DNA of 64,000 bases. Origin: Megaustenia siamemsis (Eukaryota > Mollusca > Gastropoda > Stylommatophora > Ariophantidae). Below, piece after piece: positions 56,796 to 64,000 of this stretch. Location of the stretch: positions 55,727,565-55,791,564 of the forward strand of contig JAVIAB010000073.1 of assembly GCA_032433765.1 (NCBI GenBank). The letters run 5' to 3'. Below the pieces are notes generated by a model. The model was not told the origin of the DNA. It did no database searches and saw only the letters and a program-made list of their open reading frames with translations. A program made the translations under genes and the position numbers. The first letter of the stretch is position 1, and every line of letters begins with the position of its first letter.

Positions 56796-57090
56796 TAGAT
56801 AATCAGTTTGAGAGTGACGCACTATGCGGCGAAACGTACACGGCCGAAATCAGCATGGCGCACAGAGCGTCGAAACGTACGGAAAGAGTTAAGAAACTTT
56901 TGGCAGTTAAAACCGAAAAGAGTAGACCATACTTTTAAAACTGTCCGGGCAATATTGTCAACAAAAAACTATCCAAACCGTCAATACAAGACCGCGCTAA
57001 CGGAGTACGTGGACGTGGGTCAGGGTTCTCGATGGGGATATCGGGGCGTCTATGAGATCGTCCGGTGTGCGGTGGTGATGATCCCAACAA

Positions 57091-57609
57091 CTAAAGATCT
57101 TGGCCTCACCAGCAAAGAGTTGAAGCTGTAGTCAATGATAAATGTTTATGTTAAATGCACATACTAAAAGTACAAGGAACATAATAAAATAGGTCAATGA
57201 ATTCAAATACACACGGATAGTTTTAGCTCCAGATAATAGATGTACAAAAGAGATGAGGTGCTAAATTGATCATGCGAAGGCTATATTACATGAAAAATAA
57301 ATATAATTTAGACGACTCAATTTTTACAAAGAAGAAAAGAAAGAAAAACAAGTTGTTCAATGTAACGAGGGGCTAGTTTTGACATTTAAGAGTGAGTCAT
57401 CAACAATCAGAAAAGAGGCAAGAAAATTGATGACCTCAGAAATAAACTTTTTACAACAGGAAATTGAGATAGACAACTACCACGTAATCATGATATACAG
57501 CGAACTTGAAGTTGAAGGTCAGTATGTTGTTCTTCCACTCTCCTTTCCAACGTCGAAAACGTTGTATTGCAAATGTGAACCTACAAAACTCCAAGAGTTA
57601 AAATTCAAA
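57091..57609. other. Unannotated stretch
   Basis: A 111-aa plus frame 57379-57714 overlaps the LINE-C end and has no motif. At 57225-57300 AGATGTACAAAAGAGATGAGGTG resembles the start of LINE-G at 41180, a possible scrap. Confidence 0.35.
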
Positions 57610-60274
57610 GCTATATACATATCATCATCATCACATGCCATACCGGTTGGGGTAGGTGATCATGTCCCTCCACGATCTTCTATCTACAGTGCATCGTATC
57701 AGTTCTGTTGTTGACTGTTTTCCATGCCATGACACCAAGCTATCCAGTATTTTCTCTCTTTGTCGTCCGCGATCTCTCTTTCCTTTTATTTTGCCAGTTG
57801 TAACCAAGTATTCCAAATTTCCTCTTCTCATGATATGCCCGAAAAATGTTGATTGCTTCTTTCTGATGTTTTTTAAGAGCTCCCTTTTTGTGTTGGCCTC
57901 TTTGCGAATTTCCTCATTGGTCTTTTTAGTTGTCCAGGGAACTTTCAACATTCTTCTGAGAAATCCCATCTCTGTGGCTTATAATCGTCTTTTCATTTGT
58001 TTGTCTACTGTCCATGATTCGCTTCCATAGGTCAGAATTGGCTCTATATAGCACCGATGAACTCTCTTTCTCATTTCTGTTGACATAGATTTGTTGCATA
58101 AGATATTTTTCATTTTCTGAAATGCTATTTTGGCCTGAGCTATTCTGCTTTTTATTTCGGTGGTTCATCTTCCATCCGATTTTATTATTGTGCCCAAGTA
58201 TTTGACGTTTTGCACTTGTTTCAAATTTGTCCTGTTTATTTTTATGCTGTATGCTGGTGATGATTGTTTTTTCGATATGACCATTACTTCTGTTTTCTTA
58301 CTATTCATACAGAGACCTTTCTTGTTGCTTTCTTTTACTATTATGTCTATCATTTCTTGTAGTTTATTCTCTGTCTCTGCTATTAAGACTGTGTCATCCG
58401 CATATCGCAAATTATTTATGTTGTGACCGTTGACTTCAATTCCTTTTTTGTCTACTATTGATCTCATAATATGTTCGCTGTAAAGTGAAAATAAATCCGG
58501 TGACAGAACACAGCCTTGTCTGACTCCTTGTTTTATATATTGGAATTGTCCTGTTTGGTTGTTTATTCGTATAGCTGCTGTTTGTTGTCAGTACATGTTT
58601 TTTATGATTCGCAGATCCTTGCCATCAATGTTTAATTTCTCTATCATATTGATAATTTCCACATGCTTTACTTTGTCAAATGCTTTCGTGTTGTCTGTAA
58701 AGCACACATATATATCTTTCTTTACCTCTATAGATCTTTCTATCAATGCTCTTAAGATTTATATTGCATTATTGGTGCCCTTTCCTTCCACAAATCCACA
58801 TTTGTCCTCACTTATTTCTGGTTTTATTTTGTTCTTAACACGTCTCATGATTATTCTTAGTTATATTTTAGTCATATGGCTCATGAGACTAATAGTGCGA
58901 TGGTCTTCACAGTCAGTGGCTCCTGACTTCTTCGGTATGGCTACATTTATCTCTTCGATTGTTATATTGTCAGGATCTGGAGCTTTGCCTTTGATGTGTT
59001 GAATTGCGTCCTCCACTTCACTCTGCATTATTGGTGGTCCTGTGTCTTCATTTGAATTGTTTAATTCTGGTCTTTCATCATCATAGAATTGACTGATATA
59101 TTCTGTCCATCTTTCCATTGTCTTCTCCTGTCCCATTATTATATTTCCTTCCTTTGATTTCACACATCCTGAAACTTTGACTTCTTTTCTTCCTGTTAAT
59201 TCATTTAACTGATTGTGCATACATTTTGAGTCTTTCTTTTGCTGTTTTTCCATTTCTTCACATTTCTGTTTTAACCATCCTTCCTTTGCTTCACTGCACT
59301 TGTTTTGGATCTCTTTGTGCAATATTTTGTATGTCCGTTCTTCTTTCTTATGTTTTCTTCTTTCGTCCATTAGTTGTAATATTTCTTCTGTCATCCATTT
59401 CTTTTTGTTGATTCTTTTAGTCACTGGTATTACTTCTTTTGATGTTTGTTGAATCGATTGTTTGAGCATTTCCCACTGCTCCTGGATGTCCTGTATTTTC
59501 TCAATAGCATTATATCTATTTTGTACTATCGTACTGTACTTATTACTCATCTTTTTATCTACTCTTAGCATATCTTGTTCTAATTTTATATTTCTTGGTG
59601 ATTTCTATGCCTTCCGCAGGTTTTTTTCTTATCTTTCCAACTACTGGTACATGGTCACTATTGCAATATGCTCCTGGCCTTGTTTTAACCGATGTTAACC
59701 CATTCCTGAATCTTCTCTGTACCAGTATAAAATCAATTTGATTGTGTACTTTTTTTGTCTGGGCTTTGCCATATCCATTGTCGCCTAGGGCGTTGCTTGA
59801 ACCAGGTGTTACCTATAATCATTTCATGTATCTTTGCCCAATTTATCCCCTCTATCTTTCATCTCTCCAAGGCCATGCCCCCCAGTCACATTTTGCACTT
59901 TAGCGGTTCCTACCTTTGCATCGAAATCCCCTAATATAAAAGTTATTTCTTGGGGTTTACACTGTTCCATGGCCGCCTCTAGCTCCTCGTAAAAAGTGTC
60001 AATGTCTTCTTCTTCGCTATTACTTGTTGGTGCATAAACTTGGATTATGTTGATATCCATTGGTCTGTTACTCAATTTTACTAGCAGAATTTTGTCTGAT
60101 ATTGGCCAAAATCCTTTCACTGTTTTACTTCTTTCTCTATCTAACATGATGCCTACTCCTCTTTCGTGTGTGGTTCCCCCAGAGTAAATTACATTTCCAC
60201 TGTCGTATTGTAATAATACTGCTCCTTTCCATCTCATTTCACATAGTCCCAAGATGTTCCATTTCATTCTCTTC

Positions 60275-60275
<1 letters not shown>
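57610..60275 (-). mobile_element. LINE-C, nearly full-length RTE-like retrotransposon
   Basis: Read on the minus strand from 60275. Endonuclease (APE-like) 60270-59640: MKRMKWNILGLCEMRWKG, GVGIML, INIIQVYAPTSN, FILGDFDAKVG (usual GDFN, here GDFD), and in a shifted frame IDFILVQ and SDHVPVVGKIR. Linker 59571-59050 within a 236-aa frame (KKWMTEEILQLMDERRKHKK). RT: GKAPDPDNITIE and AIPKKSGATDCEDHRTISLM (59040-58880), TKAFDKVKHVEIINMIEKL (about 58690), QGVRQGCVLSPDLFSLYSEH (58480-58540), NLRYADDTVLIAE (about 58370-58410), VKYLGTIIKSDGR. C-terminus 57969-57631: LRRMLKVPWTTKKTNEEI and GHIMRRGNLEYL. Tail (GATGAT)n at 57620. The domain order is that of RTE/BovB LINEs (about 3.2 kb when complete). The 5' end stops at an (AT)n tract, so some N-terminal codons are missing. 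Several stops and frameshifts make it inactive. Confidence 0.9.

Positions 60276-60305
<30 letters not shown>
60276..60305. repeat. (AT)n microsatellite
   Basis: About 15 AT units at the 5' truncation point of LINE-C. The long minus frame reported across it gains its first 40 residues from this tract and its flank. Confidence 0.9.
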
Positions 60306-60313
<8 letters not shown>

Positions 60314-61465
60314 TTTGGAGACAAATGAGAGATTAGACCAGGAATATGCATAAATATCAAGCTAAAGAAAATATCTATATATAAACCTGCCGTCATCTAT
60401 TAGATATTATTTATCATGCATGGGTCTGGCCTCAAGGTCAGATATGTTGATTATTTTAATCTATTGCCAGAAAACATCTTTTATTTTCATTAAAGATGGC
60501 TTCATGTATTGTTCGATTACACTTCTTTGATGTTTCTTGTACACAGAACTTATTTCTTGGAATCTATTTTGCTTAAAATTATGACTTTAGCCATTTTCAT
60601 CTGTCTTTTAATGGCATTATGCTTCATTGTCCTTTTCATCTTTTAACACAATCCATAAAATGATATTGGTTTTATGTACAATAATAAATTATTTTATACC
60701 TTCTAAAGCCAGACGCTGCTTTGATATTATATCTCGCTCTTTCTAGAAGCTTCGTTTACAGTTGCATTCTCTTTGACTCCTATTTGGCTTTGTAGTAAAA
60801 CTAATTACTGCACGGCTGAGTCTTGTGTACATGACACGGTCATGACGACCTCAGATAACTAACATGAAATACCCATGCAGAAACATGAAACTACAAATTG
60901 ACATATTTAGATTAAGACCACTTCTCAAACATAAATCTTCTACAAGGTCAATAGCATGTGCAGGACAACATTCAGGCAATCATTTGGCTACACAATCGCG
61001 CATTAGAATTCTCACAGCAGCCATCAATGAGAGCACTTTTGTGAGAAATGGCTAGAATAAGCTGCAAATAATAGAATATAGAACGAACATAAATGATTGA
61101 GAAAGGAGCTCATAAAATCTGAAACATTACTGGACATTTACTTGTAAAAGGAAGATAGGCTTATCCTCATGGAAATAGAAGAGCTCTTCAGTGTAGCGTG
61201 TAGAGCGGATCTTTCTTTTACGACCACAATAACAATTATTTAAAATAACATGTAAAACAAGCAGTTCAGTTTTTGAACGGAATAATTAAGAGCACTTTTG
61301 TTTGATAATAAAATGACATGAATGTTATTTACCGATTTCTTGAAAGATAAATGTAACAAGATTGAAGAAGACAGGAAAAGGGAGAGAGAGAGGGAGAAGG
61401 AGGGAGAAAAATAGAGAAGATGAGATGAATGTAGAGAAGGTGGACAGTAAGAAATAAGCTGAAGG
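60306..61465. other. Unannotated stretch
   Basis: No repeat or gene recognised. The purine-rich tract 61370-61440 yields Ser/Leu/Phe-rich minus frames without meaning. Confidence 0.45.
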
Positions 61466-61469
61466 AAAA

Positions 61470-62105
61470 TTATCATCATCAACATTATCAATAAGTATTT
61501 TGCCCACCGACGCAGGTAACCTTTTTCGTTGTGAAACTCTGTATTTTTACAAACTGTTTATCATTTCTGTTAATGACTTCTTATGAAACTATTATTCTTA
61601 CTGCGAATGTTCTTTTTCTACCTCTGCAGCTGTTTATGTTGTTACCACTTATCAAACTATTATTCTTACTGCGAATGTTCTTTTTCTACCTCTGCAGCTG
61701 TTTATGTTGTTACCTCTTATCACACTAGTATATTTACTGTGACTGTTCTCATTCTACCTCTGTAGTTGTTTATCATTTCTGTTGTTTACTTTTTATCTGA
61801 CTTATCTTTACTGTGTCTGTTCTCTTTCTTACCTGTGCAAACTGCTGAAGTGATTATAATTTATTTTTTTTTACTTCAGACCAAACTATTATCTTAAATA
61901 ACCTAGTATCTATGTTCTCTACCTCTTCATCAATCAAGTTTTCAAGCTGTCAAATTCCCATCTATTTCCGCCTCAGTACACGGAAAGTCAAAATGAAGTG
62001 TTCCCTTTTGATGTTGGAAATTATATTTTTTTTCCTTGCTTAGGGCTCGTTTAGAGTGTCCTAATTACTCCGTTAAGCTGTGCATTGTATTTTCATCATT
62101 CATGT
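61470..62105 (-). pseudogene. LINE-G remnant with internal tandem expansion
   Basis: The left end ATCATCATCAACATTATC and GCAGGTAACC match the LINE-G tail region. GATGTTGGAAATTATA (62011-62026) and TTAAGCTGTGCATTGTATTT match its GHV-to-WTAKK region on the opposite strand. Between them a 68-bp segment is repeated. Confidence 0.6.
61570..61790. repeat. 68-bp tandem repeat
   Basis: Three copies of a 68-bp unit with CTTACTGCGAATGTTCTTTT and CTACCTCTGCAGCTGTTTAT, the third diverged. Lies inside the LINE-G remnant. Confidence 0.9.
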
Positions 62106-62119
62106 TTCGATTTATCGAG

Positions 62120-62285
62120 TTATTTCTGGGTTACCATCATTACACTCCGAACATGTCGATATGTGCTCAGATTCTCACCTCAGCATATCACATAGCGTCC
62201 AACAACTGACGACTCCAGCTCTGATTATTATATAAAAACCATATCTATTTTGCCTTCGACAGTTTTATTGCATTATGTCCCCTTG
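62120..62285 (+). repeat. R5 dispersed repeat, copy 2
   Basis: ATTACACTCCGAACATGTCG, TATGTGCTCAGATTCTC and ACTGACGACTCCAG match 36830-36905 in order and spacing. Confidence 0.65.
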
Positions 62286-62639
62286 TCCAGTATTTACCTC
62301 CATGTTAATGAAGTAGAAACAAGAAAATGCAAGGGGAAAAAAAGAAATGTAAGACAAGAAGAAATAACAACCAGAACAGGATGAAGAAAAGTGAAGAACT
62401 AGAATAAAAATGAAAGATGTCGAAAAAAATGTAAAGTAAAAAAAAAAATGTAAGAAAACAGATAGTAAAGAATACATAATAGGAAGAAAGGAAATAGAAG
62501 AATAAATGTAAAGAAGATGTGAGAGGATGGATAAACTGTAATATAGAAGACGAACTTAACATGATTTTTTTAGTTTAAAGCAAATATTTATTTGTTGATA
62601 CAAATATGTATTGATGAAAGTTTAATAGTCAGTGCTCAT

Positions 62640-62790
62640 AACTAAACATTCAAAGATGGGCAAAAATCTGAGAGTTTTGGGGGATGTAATATCCTATTTG
62701 TTTCCATCAAAGTTTACAACATTTTGAGATACGGCGTCTGGTAATCATTTTAAATGTATAATAGAAGAGGTATGCTATGTGTATTTTATG
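62640..62790 (-). repeat. R6 fragment, minus strand
   Basis: TCTGAGAGTTTTGGGGGATG (62668-62687) is the complement of a landmark in R6 copy 2. Flanks agree loosely. Confidence 0.4.
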
Positions 62791-62856
62791 TACATGGTAA
62801 TATACAAATAAAGCAAATCAACTAAAATGTCAGTGACAAACAACTGTGATAGATAA

Positions 62857-63158
62857 AAGGATGGCGTGTTCGACGCACCATGCGCCATGCCGATTTCGAT
62901 CATGTACGTTTAGCCGCACAGTGCGTCACTCTCAATTTGATTAGTGTAAACTGTCATCAAACTATATTCCTTTTACATGTCTTGTATAATCTTGGTATTT
63001 GTGAAATCTAATTCCTTGTTTAATCGTCTAAAAATTCATATATAGTTATTTAAGTGTTAGATAACATACACGTGTAGATTAATATTTAAAAACATGAACA
63101 ATTTTGTCTTTGAAATCTCTACCGCTAAATTGATAAAATACCTTCCGTACTGAAAGAG
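62857..63158. mobile_element. Short relative (MITE) of the TTAA transposon
   Basis: Right end CCTTCCGTACTGAAAGAG (63141-63158) matches the reversed left end of the element at 55170 with one change. The left 90 bp (TTCGACGCACCATGCGCCAT, then GTGCGTCACTCTCAA) match the reversed right 90 bp of that element. ATAA stands on both sides where TTAA is expected. About 300 bp, no frame. The extreme left tip is decayed. Confidence 0.6.
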
Positions 63159-63293
63159 ATAAGGAATTGAGAGAGCATTACTTCAATTGGAGCAAGCATT
63201 AGAAATGGACTAATACAGACAATAATACATAGATCAGGATGAAAAATGTTGCTGGAAAGGGGGGTTTAATGTACGGGAATGTCACGCCTGCAG

Positions 63294-63527
63294 TGACGTC
63301 AATCATACCGACAAAAGTAGCGATCTTTATTGGCGATTTTATGTGACCTGGAGGTTTTATTTGGATTTCAAAAGATGGCTTCTAAGTTGAACCTCAGTCA
63401 TTATCCACTAAAACCCGCGAGCTAAACACAGTCACTCAAAGTGTGTGACGTTTTCAGCGATGTTAGCTGGGGCGATTGTGGGCAAAAAGACGTCACCATT
63501 CTAAGCTCGACTACCTGAAGACGTCAC
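63294..63527. promoter_or_regulatory. Cluster of CRE-like sites
   Basis: TGACGTCA (63294-63301, perfect CREB/ATF palindrome), TGACGT (63446-63451), GACGTCAC (63489-63496) and GACGTCAC (63520-63527). Four sites in 234 bp, in a less A+T-rich patch without a repeat I recognise. An ATG at 63375 opens only 16 codons. Function is inference. Confidence 0.35.
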
Positions 63528-63550
63528 TAAGATGAGAAAAAGGTGAAAAA

Positions 63551-63560
63551 GGGGGGGGGG
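63551..63560. repeat. Poly-G tract
   Basis: Ten consecutive G residues. The window's last 440 bp hold nothing else I recognise. Confidence 0.9.
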
Positions 63561-64000
63561 GCGACGAAAGGCTTGAAGATTATGTTTATGGTCAACATCA
63601 GAAGACAAATAAAAAAATGGAGTAAACAAAAATATGGAATGAAACTAACGAAAATATAGTACTTTAGCAGTGATAGTCTCTCTAAGTTCTTACAGCTATT
63701 CAGTTCAGAGATTATTCACAAAGGCATGTAAGATTAAAGAAAGCCAAGAAAAGTGTAAGGTCATTAGAATATAGTATGTGCAATACACTTATAAATATAA
63801 CAATTTAAACAATATGGAAATTGGAGATAATAACGTCAGATCAAGATGGAATTATAGATTACTGACAGACATGCCGATAGCGCAAACGATGTTTGTAATC
63901 TGTCAAAGTCAATATCCAACGCAAAACAAACCAAAACATAGAATACACTATCAATTAAAATGGCTACATAATAAATATGAAAAAAATACACAGAAAAAAA

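Larger units (their letters stand above)
55170..56888. mobile_element. TTAA-type DNA transposon (piggyBac/Kolobok-like), non-autonomous
   Basis: A 1719-bp element with TTAA on both sides (55166-55169 and 56889-56892) and 13-bp terminal inverted repeats CTCTTTCCGTACG (55170-55182 and, reversed, 56876-56888). TTAA duplication is characteristic of the piggyBac and Kolobok superfamilies. No transposase frame is present. The body is mostly foreign: R3 (55268-55908) and LINE-H (56050-56795). A 302-bp relative is at 62857-63158. Confidence 0.75.
54955..57090 (+). mobile_element. SINE-C split by a TTAA DNA transposon
   Basis: 5' part 54955-55169: head CGGGTTCAAAGTTCACC, core GAAATCCGATGTCTAGCTC, then CACACGTTAA. 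3' part 56889-57090: TTAAGAAACTTTTGGCAG, GAAAAGAGTAGACC, CTGTCCGGGCAATATTGTC and GTCAGGGTTCTCGATGGG, matching 33277-33430 in order. The break falls exactly at the TTAA inside the SINE-C CACGTTAAAGAAC core. Confidence 0.85.

Noticed and set aside
56808..57131. 107-aa gene downstream of LINE-H
   Set aside because: It covers the end of the TTAA transposon and the SINE-C 3' part; no protein motif.
59824..60396. Signal peptide or membrane segment on the LINE-C endonuclease frame
   Set aside because: The hydrophobic YIYIYI start is translated (AT)n and its flank; the endonuclease homology begins after it.

Overview
The window looks like intergenic or intronic DNA from an animal nuclear genome. It is A+T-rich, has no compact gene layout and no ribosomal RNA or operon, and is filled with non-LTR retrotransposon remnants, tRNA-derived SINEs, foldback elements, minisatellites and microsatellites. 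The mix of RTE/BovB-like LINEs with (GATGAT)n or (TAGA)n tails and several tRNA-SINE families suggests an invertebrate. A mollusc is my guess, but the sequence alone does not prove it. I find no host protein-coding gene that I can defend; almost every long open frame lies in a LINE fragment or in a tandem array.

Family names are mine. SINE-A (about 255 bp, tRNA head with perfect A and B boxes, T-rich end) has about 17 copies on both strands, many with target-site duplications (TSDs) that I could read. SINE-B, SINE-C and SINE-D are other tRNA-like families. LINE-A to LINE-H are groups of reverse-transcriptase fragments. The best LINE is LINE-C at 57610-60275 (endonuclease, RT and C-terminal region, with stops). 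R3, R5 and R6 are unclassified dispersed repeats.

Layout. 0-10 kb: LINE remnants carrying nested SINEs, including a two-headed SINE at 718-1086. 10-14.6 kb: mostly unremarkable. 14.6-17.5 kb: a satellite built on CTCGCTACACGAG-type units, split by a 1.2-kb LTR-like element. 18.5-24 kb: a dense SINE and LINE patch, with a hairpin element inside a SINE-A copy (20849-21053) and a LINE-B with a 41-bp TSD. 27.2-30.9 kb: a cluster of minisatellites. 31-41 kb: nested SINEs (38.2-39.1 kb has three families nested) and 32-bp and 69-bp tandem repeats. 41-47 kb: a 31-bp minisatellite pierced by two LINE ends, a split R3 and a 33-bp minisatellite. 47-54 kb: LINE ends and a second hairpin element (52570-52842). 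55-57 kb: a TTAA-flanked DNA transposon inserted in SINE-C and itself carrying R3 and LINE-H. 57.6-60.3 kb: the largest LINE. 61-63 kb: a LINE remnant with internal tandem expansion and a short relative of the TTAA element.

The genes do not form a pathway. The working relation is parasitic: LINE RT is the likely source of mobilisation for the SINEs and perhaps for the hairpin elements, and nesting gives a relative order of insertions. The most unusual items are the two hairpin elements, which share one architecture (palindrome, then about 62-66 bp of unpaired tail, all between perfect or near-perfect 14-bp TSDs), and the two-headed SINE.
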